Below, piece after piece: positions 1-11,540 of a stretch of 64,000 nucleotides of DNA. The stretch is taken from NCBI GenBank assembly GCA_051294375.1, contig CM119264.1:23302787-23366786 (forward strand), written 5' to 3'. The notes under the pieces are model-generated. The model was not told the origin of the DNA, ran no database searches, and saw only the letters and a list, made by a program, of their open reading frames with translations. Position 1 is the first letter of the stretch, and every line of letters begins with the position of its first letter. The position numbers and the translations under genes are program-made. The DNA comes from Paraspadella gotoi (taxonomy: Eukaryota; Chaetognatha).

Positions 1-410
1 ACTGGCCTCCTTATTTTCTTCCGATAACTCGCCTTGTATCGATAGTCAGGATTATTCTCCATGTGGATATTTTGCTGAGTTCGCGACTGCTCGTCCATAG
101 TAGGTGGCTGTTTCTAGTGTGACATCGCTTTATCCACCTCGCGCGCTGAAAGGAATTTAGACAAATGTTACGAATAGCGCTTAATACTTCGCCTGAACGA
201 TTTGTTGTAGTTTATTGTGTATTGTGTCGTTTTCGAATCAATTTTCAAGTTGTGATTTTCTTGACAGGATTCCTTTTCGTTCTCTTTGGCTCTAATTGGT
301 GGAAACGTGGTGATTGGAATCAGAAAGCAGTTAATCGTTGAAAATGACTCTAAAAGAGGATCCGACGTGTAAACCGTGATAATATCTCGTTTTTGATTTT
401 GTGGCAGCAA

Positions 411-680
411 GACTTAAATAGCCTGCCTCATCGTGCTGTCCGTCCTCAGCCTCCGTCTCAAATGGCTGAGCAGGCTAAATCTTCACTATTCCATCCGTGC
501 GTCCCGGGTTCAATCCTGGGTATCCCGGTTTTCTGGCTTAAATGTGACGGGTGCCGGTATAAACATGCCAGTGACATGGAGCGGTACTGAGGGTCCGCAG
601 CCCTAACGCCAGTTTGGTGAGATTACGTCCCTCTCGCGCTCCGGGGTATCACAGGCTATCCTCCGTTTGCCCTAGTTTGT
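411..680 (+). mobile_element. tRNA-derived SINE insertion in block A1
   Basis: An insertion of about 270 bp, absent at the matching point (5870-5894) of block A2. It contains an A-box-like TGGCTGAGCAGG at about 462-473 and a B-box-like GGTTCAATCC at about 508-517, spaced as in a tRNA, within a plausible T-arm (CCGGG...CTGGG). Flanking sequences, TTTTGTGGCAGCAAGACTTAA on the left and TTTTGTTCACAAAGACTAA on the right, look like a noisy target-site duplication of the single site in A2. The family is not identified. Confidence 0.6.
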
Positions 681-1548
681 GAGTTTTGTTCACAAAGACT
701 AAGTCATACTAATTTATTTGCTTCTTTGTTAATGCGGACCTTGACAATACTCCTTCGCGCTGGGAATTGAATAAAAGCGTCTCTGTCTCCTATTTCCGAG
801 TTTTTTCTTAATTTTTTCCTTATCTTTCTTCTATTCGACTCTTAATTCGAAATTTACATTTAGTGTTTTTCATCTTATTTATTGCTGATTTTTTTTTCCC
901 TCGTTCATCTTTCAAAACACTTTTCAGATACATAAAATATTTCTGTAGCTATCTTTCATCTCTTCGCACTTTAGCTTATTCTCTTTTGTATACTTCCACA
1001 TCTCTTACATTTGCTCTATGTCTTTCGCCACCGCCTCTCCACCTCTAACCGTCATCCAATTTTCCCCCCTTCCGGCACCTTGTGGGATCGCCCTCGACCG
1101 ACCCTCACCCGCGCTCATTCGCCACTCAGAACTCGTGCTTTCAGCATGCATGCCTCATACCGATGTCTGGTGTCTTCCATCCAATGCCTCGCAGTGCAAG
1201 CCGGCGAAGATTCTTTTTTTCTCCTCGTCTCCGCTTTTTGGTGCTTTCTGTTTTTTCTCTTTGCTATCCATCCTTTCTCTCTCTCGTCTCCTCTCGTTTC
1301 TCTCTCTCTCTATCGATGCTCTCTCTTCTCTTCCTCTCTCTCTCTCTCTCTCCTCTCTCGTTCCCTCTTCTCTCTCTCTCCTCTCTCTCCCCTTGTTGCT
1401 TCGACGAGAAAAGGTTGGAAAAAGGCCGCTCTTTGTTTTTCGAAAAGCGGAAAAACGAATGTTTTTGCGCCAAAACAATAACTAAATCGTAAACAAATAA
1501 TGAAGACGTAAAAATAAGAAAAACAAAAGACAAATAATTAGAGTATTT

Positions 1549-1610
1549 ACTGTCTAATGCTACTGTCTACAGTATCAACTGTCAACTGGTCCACTGTCAA
1601 CACTCGAAAA
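1549..1610. repeat. CAACTGT heptamer array, short version
   Basis: Degenerate copies of ACTGTCA/CAACTGT. The matching array in block A2 (6529-6600) has more regular and more numerous units. Confidence 0.55.
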
Positions 1611-4427
1611 TGTCTTTTATTTTTTGTCCCGAAAATTTTATTTTCTGGCAGGCTCACCTATCATTGACAAAAGCCATTCATAATCAGGTCCTTACAGTCA
1701 CACCTTTCCATATTCACTCAGACGCCTTGTATCCCTGCCCGCTGTGTCGACTCTTCTCGAGACCCTCACACACACCGACACACACTTACGCCCACCCTCC
1801 AGCACCGCCCACCATCTTCGACCCCATCATTCGATTCCACTCCACGATCGCGGTTTTGTGATTTCGTCACACAATTTCCCTCGTCACGGCCATTCTGGCG
1901 GCCCACGGGAGTCTCTCACTCTCTCTCCATCTTCTTTATCTCTTTCTCCTCTCTCTCTCTCCTTCTCTTCCCTTCCACGCTTCTGCTGCGTCCTCTCTCT
2001 CTTTGGCTGTTGGAGGATGGGCTCTCAATTCTGATTCCCGCCTGGACCACTTCTCGTGTTATTCTTCTCCTCGTCCTGCCCTCTCTCCTCCTTCAAGGTC
2101 TCGAGTGCTCCGTCTCGTTTGGCTGTCGGGGGATGGTCACAATTGATTCCGCTCCGACTCTTCGTTTATCCCTCGCCGCTTCATCCGCTCGTCCCTCGTT
2201 CGCCGCCCGAGTTTCGATCGGTCTTGGTTTCCTGTGGCAGTCCGTGCCTCGGATGCCCGTCTTCTCTCGCCCTCTCTCTTGTTCTCTCGTCTCTCGCCTC
2301 GGCTCGCTCGCTCCGCTCCCTTTCAGTCAGTTCTTTGTGTCGCGCTACAAAAGACTTTGATAAATAAGGGCCCCCGGGTCGCTTTCCCACCTTACGTTGA
2401 AAAAAAAATTATCAGAAAGGAAAGGTCGTGTAGGGGTGACCTTTTCTCTTCTCTCCACCAGTCTCCACAGTCCTGCACTCTCTCGCCCTTCTACCACATT
2501 CTCCTTCTTCTCTCCTATTTCTTTCTTTCTTTCTGCAGTGAGACCTGATGTTCCGTCCCACCTCTTTAATACTCTTTTCGTTCCATGCGGACCCGTCGCG
2601 CGCAATTTTGCTACTGGGCTTTAAACACGGACATTTATTATTGCCCCACTGACCTGCCCTATAGCGCAAAAGTAAGAGGCCTGCATGACAGACAACTATC
2701 GAATAACCGTAGCTGTAAGTTGAGAGTCTGCTGCAGGAAAGGTCATAATATATGAGCAATGGCCAAGCTTTCTTCCTGAGAGGCCCGTCTCCAAACTGAA
2801 ACCCAAGGAAGACCTTGCAGCCCGAGTGGCCAACCCCCAGGCCAATAGAGCACAGACCAAGCTCACTCTCCCCTCCGCGAGAGGGCAGCAAAGGGCACAA
2901 GCCCAAACCGTTTTTTTTTCTTTTGTTTGTTTCTTTACTTTTTTTTTAGTAATTTATTCCTGTGCTGCACCATGCTTTCCCCCGGTCCGCCTTCCCGACC
3001 TCTCCCTTCCTATCATGGTCCTTTCTACTATTCTTAACTTTTCTTCAGTTGTTGTTACATGCTACTTTTCTTTTCTTTTGATAATTTTCAATTCAACTTG
3101 TTTCTTTATACTAGCATAGGGGAAACCAACTGGTATTTTTTCGAAGAAGAAAGTCAAAAGGAAAAACGTGGACGGAAACTGTACAGTTTTCTATATGGCG
3201 CTTCCTATTTTCCTCTCCTTTTTCGCTGGTTCCTATTCCTCAACCCAAAGAGCTCACCCCGCGGTTCCAAAACGCCTCAAACGCCGAATTCACTCCCAAG
3301 TTCCGGGGCTTTTTGATTTTCCCCTAAGATCTTTTGGCAGTATTTGTCCGATTTCGTTCGCCTATAGGAGAGTCGATATTTGGCTTTGCGAGCGTAGTTT
3401 CTTTGACCTTTCCGGAATTCTTCGCGGTTTTCAGGCGTTTTTTATATTTTGTTCGCGCTCATCGTCTTTTTTGCCCGAGCAGGCTCTAGTGTCGCCATTT
3501 ATGTTTGGGCTTTATATGTATGTGTTGTTCGTGTGATACTATTTTCTTGTTCGTTTATTTGCTTGGCGTTGTGGGGAGGGGGAGCTGGAGATCTATCTAC
3601 TTATGACTATTACTTTTAGTTATTGTAATACACTTTTACGGCGTTTTAAAAAAGTTAAACATGTTCCATACTCTTTTTTTTCTTGATCTTTTCATTCATT
3701 ACATAATCAAATCTTTTCTTTCTCGATCTTCACGGGTCGTCATTTTTTCTTCTCTCTTTTTCCTCGTCGTTTCCCCTTTCACGATATCAATAAAAACTTT
3801 TCTTTCCTTTCTTTCCCTTTTTTTTTCCTTTTTCGTTATATTTTTGTATTTGTTGACTATTTTTCCGGCTTTTTTTCCCGCCTTTTATGGAATTCGGTAG
3901 ATGCTGACTGCTTTTCACAAACCGTGTGTTGTCTCATCTGCTCTCTCTCTCCTTCTCTCGTCTCTCTCTCGCTCTCTCTCATCCTGCACTCATCTCCTCT
4001 CTCTCGTCTCTCTTCCTAGGAGCGCAGCCGTATCGAACTATATCAGAAAACGGCCGAAATAAAAAGATAACTTTCCTTTCCGCCGAAAAGATACGCGCGA
4101 ACGGGCTCGCGTCGATTGTGTCTGCGGCGGTGAGGGCAGCTCGGACGAAGGCTGGGCCGTCGGCTGCATCAGCGTCGCTGCTAGCAGTGACTGGCCATTT
4201 TGTTTATTCCGGTGTCCGGAAATTTGCGTCGACATCGAGGGTGACCCGTTTATGGACAATCGTAATTCGGCTCAGGAGAGCAAAAAAAGTGGCAAAATGG
4301 CCGATAAAAAAAAGAGGAAATAAGGAAAAGGATCAGAATAACTATTTTCGGTTCCGGAAGGTAAAAAAGAAGAATGAGCGCGGATAATTCAATATATGAA
4401 TCGTCGAGAAAAGAAAGGATTTATGGG

Positions 4428-4452
4428 NNNNNNNNNNNNNNNNNNNNNNNNN
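4428..4452. other. Assembly gap (25 N)
   Basis: Fixed-length gap at the end of block A1. Confidence 0.99.
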
Positions 4453-5047
4453 TTACATTTTTCAATATGATTTTATACATGATATGCCACTATTATCTAA
4501 GCTTTTCCTCTCTCTTTTAACTCAATTCTCTTCCTTCTCTCTTTCATCTTTCTACTCTCTTCCCTTTTCCTGCTGGATCTGGTCCTCAAATGATTTTTAT
4601 TCTCCCTATCCGCTTTCATCTTTTCCGCCCCGCTTTGAGTACACGCTTCCACACATGCCTTCCCCCTCGCCCCTCGGGTCAAGGTCCACGTGGGTTTACT
4701 TTCTTCGTAACGCACTTTCTTCTCTCCCTCTCTCTCTTGCTCTCTCTCTCTCTCTTTCTATCTTTTTCCATTGAAAAAAACATCTTTAAATAAAAGATAA
4801 CTATGAATATTTTTCAAGTTGTGGCATAGTTATAATAAATATATAAATTTTTGATTTTATATATATGAATATTTGATATTAAACTCACATCATATGTTGA
4901 AAGCGTAAAATATCGACCACTCAATTCGTTCAGTGAACTGTTGTTTTTGAAACCGATTCCTTTCTTGGTGTTAATTCTGATACAGGCAAAGAATAACGGC
5001 CTCTCAATTAACCAAGAGAAACGGGAAAGAGCGGAGTCAATGAGAAG

Positions 5048-5082
<35 letters not shown>

Positions 5083-5530
5083 AGAGAGAGAAGAGAAGAA
5101 GAGAGAGAGAGAGAGCGAGAGAGAGAGAGAGACGCTTCGCCGCCACGGCCCTCAGGTGTTCCATATAGGAGTGCTTTCGTTAAACACTGAGCATCTGTGA
5201 CCCACCCTCTGCATAGGACACAACGACGACGATTACGACGACGACGAGAACCGCAGACGGCACGCTCTCTCAGGCACAAAAACGACCTCCACACTCCCCC
5301 CACCCTCAGCTCCCGCCCACTGTATACCTTCACTCCACTGTTACTTTATCCGAGTGTTTTTTCATCCCCGTCATGCCCAGCATAGGCCTCTCGTCACACT
5401 TCGCCACACGGCGCTACTCCACAGTTAATAGCGCCATGTTACGCTACGTCAATCTTTGCCAAGCCAGACGATTTCATAAAATACGAATCATCCATACGAT
5501 CGATCCTTCCATTGTCCAATATCTCTATTG
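4453..5530. other. Spacer between the two A blocks
   Basis: Pyrimidine-rich and AT-rich sequence with a GA tract at 5049-5136 and a short GAC-triplet stretch near 5222-5250. No gene recognised. Confidence 0.5.
5049..5136. repeat. (GA)n microsatellite
   Basis: Interrupted GA dinucleotide tract. Confidence 0.85.
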
Positions 5531-6178
5531 ACTGGCCCCTTATTTCTTCCGATAACTCACCTGTATCGATAGTCAGGATATTTCTCCATGTGGATTTTGC
5601 TGAGTCGCGACTGCTCGTCATAGTAGGGCTGTTTCTCAGTGTTGGACATCGCTTTCCACCTCGCGCCTGAAAGGAAATTTAGACAAATTGTTACGAATAG
5701 CGCTTAATCCTTCGCTGAACATTTTGTTGTCATTAATTTGTATTGTGTCGTTTTCGAATCAATTTTAATTGTGATTTTCTTGACAGGATTCCCTCGCTCT
5801 TCTTAAACTGATCTAGAACAGTTAACGTAAAATGATCTCAAGAGGAAGTGTAAAACCTGTAATATCTTTGTTTGTGAGTTTGTCACAAGACTAAGTCATA
5901 CTAAATTTATTCTTCCCTTTGTTAATGCGGCCTTGACATACGCCTTCGCGATGGGAATTTAATAAAAACGTCTCTGTCTCTATTTCCGATTTTTTCTTAT
6001 TTTTTCCTTGTTTCTTCTATTCGACTCTTAATTCTAAATTTACATTTGTTTTTATTCATCTTATTATTGCTATTTTTTTTTTCTCTTCTCTTTTCAATCA
6101 CTTTTCAGATAAAATATTTCTGTAGCTATCTTTCATCTCTTCTCCCTTGCTTATTCTCTTTTGTATCTTCATCTCTTA

Positions 6179-6476
6179 NNNNNNNNNNNNNNNNNNNNNN
6201 NNNNNNNNNNNNNNNNNNNNNNNNNNNNNNNNNNNNNNNNNNNNNNNNNNNNNNNNNNNNNNNNNNNNNNNNNNNNNNNNNNNNNNNNNNNNNNNNNNNN
6301 NNNNNNNNNNNNNNNNNNNNNNNNNNNNNNNNNNNNNNNNNNNNNNNNNNNNNNNNNNNNNNNNNNNNNNNNNNNNNNNNNNNNNNNNNNNNNNNNNNNN
6401 NNNNNNNNNNNNNNNNNNNNNNNNNNNNNNNNNNNNNNNNNNNNNNNNNNNNNNNNNNNNNNNNNNNNNNNNNNNN
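6179..6476. other. Assembly gap
   Basis: Gap within block A2; the matching A1 sequence is CT-rich. Further gaps in A2 are 6725-7011 and 8269-8707. Confidence 0.99.
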
Positions 6477-6528
6477 AACAATAATGAAGACGAGAAAAAT
6501 AAGAAAAACAAAGACAAATGATAGAGAT

Positions 6529-6600
6529 TGACTGTCTAATGTCTACTGTCTTCAGTCAACTGTCAACTGTCAACTGTCAACTGTCCACTGTCAACCTCGA
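6529..6600. repeat. CAACTGT heptamer array, long version
   Basis: Several tandem CAACTGT units in copy A2; length differs from copy A1. Confidence 0.65.
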
Positions 6601-9045
6601 AAATGTCTTTGATTTTTTTTTCCGGAAATTTTCATTTTCTGCAGACTCACCTTATATGACAAAGCCATTCATTCACTACACCCCTTCCATATTCCCACCT
6701 GTACCCTTGCCCCTTCTCCTTTCTNNNNNNNNNNNNNNNNNNNNNNNNNNNNNNNNNNNNNNNNNNNNNNNNNNNNNNNNNNNNNNNNNNNNNNNNNNNN
6801 NNNNNNNNNNNNNNNNNNNNNNNNNNNNNNNNNNNNNNNNNNNNNNNNNNNNNNNNNNNNNNNNNNNNNNNNNNNNNNNNNNNNNNNNNNNNNNNNNNNN
6901 NNNNNNNNNNNNNNNNNNNNNNNNNNNNNNNNNNNNNNNNNNNNNNNNNNNNNNNNNNNNNNNNNNNNNNNNNNNNNNNNNNNNNNNNNNNNNNNNNNNN
7001 NNNNNNNNNNNTCGCTCGCTCGCTCGCTCGCTCGCTTTTCCGTCAGTTCTTTTGTGTCCGCGCTACAAAAACTTTGATAAATAAGGCCCCGGGGTCGCTT
7101 TCCACTGAAAATCAAGGAAAGGTCGTAGGCTTTTCTCTCTCCCAGTCTCACTCTCGCCCTTCTCCACATTCTCTTTCTCTACCCTTATTCTTTCTTTCTT
7201 TCTGCTACAGACTGTTTCCGTCCCCACCCTTTCAATATCTCTTTTCGTTCAATGCGGCCCGTCGCGCGCATTTTGCTACTGGCTTTAACAGACATTTATT
7301 TGCCCACCTGACTGCCCTAAGCGCAACGTAAGAGGCCTGCATGACAGACAACTTCGAAATAACCGTGCTGAAGTTGGAGAGTCTGCTGCAGAAAGGCCAT
7401 AATATATGAAGCAAAATGGCCAAGCTTTCTTCCTGAGAGGCCCTCTCCAATGAAACCCCAAAAAACCTTCATCCCGAGTGGCCAACCCAGCACATAGAGC
7501 ACACCAGCTCACCTCCCCCTCCGCGAGAGGGCAGCAAAGGGCACAACAACCGTTTTTTTCTTTTGTTTGTTTTCTTTACTTTTTTTTAGTATTTATTTCC
7601 TGTGCTGCACCACCTGCTTTCCCGGTCCCCCTTTCCGACCTTCTCCCCTTCCTATCTCTCCTTTTCTACTATTCTTACTTTTCCTTCAGTTGTGATTACA
7701 TTCTACTTTTCTTTTTTTATTTTCAATTCAACTTGTTCTTTATACTACATAGGCGGGAAACCAACTGTATTTTTGAAAGAAAAAGTAAAAGAAAAACGTG
7801 GACGAAACTGTACAGTTTTCTTTGCGCTTCCTTTCCTCTCCTTTTTCTGTTCCCTTCCTCACCCAAAGAGCTCACCCTCCCGGTTCCAACGCCCAAACCC
7901 GAATTTCCCCTCCCAAGTTTCCGGCTTTTGATTCCCAGGATCTGTTTGGCATATTGTCCGATTTCGTCGCCATGGAAACGAATTTGGCTTTCGACGTGTT
8001 TTTTGCCTTCCGAATTCTTCGCTTTTTCAGCTTTTTTATATTTTTCTCTCTCTTTTCGGCTTTTCCTTTATGTTTGGGCTTTTTATGTTGTTTCGGCTTA
8101 TTCTTTTTCTTTTATTTGCTTTGCCTTTGGGAGGGGGAGCTGGAGATTATTACTATGATATATTTTTAGTTTGTAATAAACTTTTACGCGTTTTAAAACT
8201 TAAACATTTCCATATCTTTTTTTTCTTGATCTTTTCATTTCTTACATAAATAAAATCTTTTCTTTTTCNNNNNNNNNNNNNNNNNNNNNNNNNNNNNNNN
8301 NNNNNNNNNNNNNNNNNNNNNNNNNNNNNNNNNNNNNNNNNNNNNNNNNNNNNNNNNNNNNNNNNNNNNNNNNNNNNNNNNNNNNNNNNNNNNNNNNNNN
8401 NNNNNNNNNNNNNNNNNNNNNNNNNNNNNNNNNNNNNNNNNNNNNNNNNNNNNNNNNNNNNNNNNNNNNNNNNNNNNNNNNNNNNNNNNNNNNNNNNNNN
8501 NNNNNNNNNNNNNNNNNNNNNNNNNNNNNNNNNNNNNNNNNNNNNNNNNNNNNNNNNNNNNNNNNNNNNNNNNNNNNNNNNNNNNNNNNNNNNNNNNNNN
8601 NNNNNNNNNNNNNNNNNNNNNNNNNNNNNNNNNNNNNNNNNNNNNNNNNNNNNNNNNNNNNNNNNNNNNNNNNNNNNNNNNNNNNNNNNNNNNNNNNNNN
8701 NNNNNNNAAAAAAAAGATAACTTTCCTCCGCCGAAAAATACGGCGACGGGTTCGGCGTTGTGTCTGCGGCGTCGGCAGCGGCGAAGGCGGCGTCGGCTGC
8801 ATCAGCGTCGCTCTAGCGTGACGCCATTTTTTTATTCGGGTCCGGAAATTTGCGTCGCATCGAGGGTGACCCGTTTATGACAATCGTAATTCGCTCAGGA
8901 GAGAAAAAAAGTGGCAAAAAATGGCCGAAAAAAAAAGAGGAAAAAAGGAAAAGGATAGAATAACTATTTTCGGTTTCCGGAAGGTAAAAAAGAAGAATGA
9001 GCGCGGAAATTATATATGAATCGTCTGAGAAAGAAAGGTTTAGGG

Positions 9046-10067
9046 TGAGTTTTAAAGTTGTTTTTTTTACTTATTCTCCGGTATAAACTATTATGTCGAC
9101 TTTTTGTTTCTTTCGCGATATTCTGAACTTATGTTCATCTCTTTAAACCTACCCTTATTTCATCCCCACCGAACCCCCCACGTTCGCTACCCTCTTATTT
9201 CTCCCTCGGCTAAAAATAGTCTTTTCTCTTCGCAAGTGACTTCGATTAGCCAGGGATTCTCGCTCACCCTTTAACCCCGTCGGGCCGCGCATCCTCCCNN
9301 NNNNNNNNNNNNNNNNNNNNNNNNNNNNNNNNNNNNNNNNNNNNNNNNNNNNNNNNNNNNNNNNNNNNNNNNNNNNNNNNNNNNNNNNNNNNNNNNNNNN
9401 NNNNNNNNNNNNNNNNNNNNNNNNNNNNNNNNNNNNNNNNNNNNNNNNNNNNTTCAGATGGTGATGTAATTTAGTTGATCAACTCGAAGAAAAGAAAAGA
9501 AAGAGAGAGCGAGAGAGAGCGAGAGATAGACGCTCCTCGCTCGACTGACCAACGGGCGACGTCGAAGGCGAACGGAGCTCGCTGATTGGTCGGCGTAGGA
9601 ATGAGCGAAGCGCCGATTGGTAGGCGAGACGCGTGACAATGGGAGGGAGGAGTCTCAAAAAAGTTGATAAAATGAGAAAGGGAGAGAGAAGGAGGATAAA
9701 AACGGAGAGAAAAGAAGAGAGAGAGAGAGTGAGAGAGGATGATAATAATAAAAATTAAAAGGGTGGAAAGAGAAAAAAAAGACAAAATCGTTTTGTTCTC
9801 TCTTTGTTTCTTTCTGTTCTTTTTCTTTATTCAATCTCTTTCTCTCTCTCTCTTTCTCTAATTCTCTCTTTCTCTTTCTCTCTTTCTCTATTTTTTCTTT
9901 CTCTCTCTCGCTCTCTATTTCTCCTTCTCGAGCTTTCAGTAAATGTTATACACAGCATTTTAAAATTGAAACTGACATTTTATTTTTTTATCAACTTGAT
10001 CAACTTTTTAATTTTGTAAAATTTCGCTAAAATTTTGGAATTTTATTAATGATTTCAAATTTATAAT
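9046..10067. other. Spacer between blocks A2 and B1
   Basis: Contains a 154-bp N run (9299-9452), GA and CT tracts at 9490-9535, 9720-9740 and 9835-9925, and AT-rich sequence. No gene recognised. Confidence 0.5.
9299..9452. other. Assembly gap
   Basis: Run of N in the spacer before block B1. Confidence 0.99.
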
Positions 10068-11247
10068 ATTTAAAATTTCTTGCGAACGTCGTAGCGGTGA
10101 AATACTCAGGATTCCCAAAGCGATGTCTCAAGAAAAGAAATTATTTTCTCTCTCTCTCTCTCTNNNNNNNNNNNNNNNNNNNNNNNNNNNNNNNNNNNNN
10201 NNNNNNNNNNNNNNNNNNNNNNNNNNNNNNNNNNNNNNNNNNNNNNNNNNNNNNNNNNNNNNNNNNNNNNNNNNNNNNNNNNNNNNNNNNNNNNNNNNNN
10301 NNNNNNNNNNNNNNNNNNNNNNNNNACACACTTGACTTTCTGCAACACTGAATTTAATCTCGGTTTTTTGTTCAACTTTTTCTTTCTTTAGAAATCTCTT
10401 TCTTTTCTCCCCTTTCTTATCTCCGGGCTTTATTCTCTCTGTCTCTGTCTCTTTCTTCTCTCTGTCTCTAAATCTCTCCCTCTCTCCTTCTCTAACGCTC
10501 ACCCCTCTCTCTCTCGNNNNNNNNNNNNNNNNNNNNNNNNNNNNNNNNNNNNNNNNNNNNNNNNNNNNNNNNNNNNNNNNNNNNNNNNNNNNNNNNNNNN
10601 NNNNNNNNNNNNNNNNNNNNNNNNNNAAAGAGAGATGCGGAGAAAGGTCAGCTCGGGAAAAAAGGGGAAATTAGAAAAGAGGCGCCACGAAAATTAGGAA
10701 ATCTAGAGTTGATTTTTCTTACCAAAAATAAAGACAATGCATATTGTCACAAGGATATTAGAATTTAGAATAGATTTTGCATGAAGGCATGAATTGTTGT
10801 TTACTAAGTTAAGAGATTAAGGCAGACGATGAATATCGACTGAAACAATTAAACCTCAAGCATTGCGGATTTGAAATTAATTAATTTTATCTTCTGATGA
10901 TTATACGATTGACCGTTTTTAAAGTAAGCGGAGAGCAGTCATGCAGTCACAAAGCTCTTATTTTTTATATTTCACATTTTAGCTTTTTTCTTTTTTTCCC
11001 TTTTTTTTCTTAGGCGCAGATATTTCTTTTCTTTCTCTTCCTTTTTCCGCCCCATTCTGTTTCTTTCTCGCCTGTTTTGAATCTTTTGCTTTCTATTTTG
11101 TTCTTATGTTTTTTTCTTGTTTTTTTCTTTTCTCTGTTCCCTTTATTTGACCATCAGGATTTCTAAAGAGGCGCTTCTCTCCCGCTTGTCTCACATCCCT
11201 TCTTTCCTTCTCCCTTAAGGATCAAAACAATTTCCATTTTCTGATAA

Positions 11248-11286
<39 letters not shown>

Positions 11287-11501
11287 NNNNNNNNNNNNNN
11301 NNNNNNNNNNNNNNNNNNNNNNNNNNNNNNNNNNNNNNNNNNNNNNNNNNNNNNNNNNNNNNNNNNNNNNNNNNNNNNNNNNNNNNNNNNNNNNNNNNNN
11401 NNNNNNNNNNNNNNNNNNNNNNNNNNNNNNNNNNNNNNNNNNNNNNNNNNNNNNNNNNNNNNNNNNNNNNNNNNNNNNNNNNNNNNNNNNNNNNNNNNNN
11501 N

Positions 11502-11540
<39 letters not shown>

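Larger units (their letters stand above)
1..4427. repeat. Duplicated block A, copy 1
   Basis: Colinear with 5531-9045 over its whole length, from ACTGGCC...CGATAACTC at the start to GAATCGTC.GAGAAA.GAAAGG at the end. Differences are mainly 1-3 bp indels plus one roughly 270-bp insertion (the SINE). The content is mostly pyrimidine-rich, low-complexity sequence with no recognisable gene. It ends at a 25-N gap, as expected for an unmerged contig end. Confidence 0.85.
5531..9045. repeat. Duplicated block A, copy 2
   Basis: Second version of block A, interrupted by three N runs (6179-6476, 6725-7011, 8269-8707). It lacks the SINE. A CAACTGT heptamer array at 6554-6594 is longer here than in copy 1. 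A TCGC tetranucleotide run (7012-7036) adjoins a gap. Confidence 0.85.

Noticed and set aside
4088-4320. Cys-rich plus-strand frame (RARVDCVCGG...RCPEICVDIEG) reminiscent of a zinc finger such as a PHD finger.
   Set aside because: The matching sequence in block A2 (8740-8950) does not keep the frame or the Cys spacing, and no proper Cys/His pattern or splice sites are present.
10090-10125. GTAGCGGTGAAATACTCAGG resembles a conserved stretch of small-subunit rRNA.
   Set aside because: Similarity stops after about 13 bases and the flanks are AT-rich and repetitive; no rRNA structure follows.
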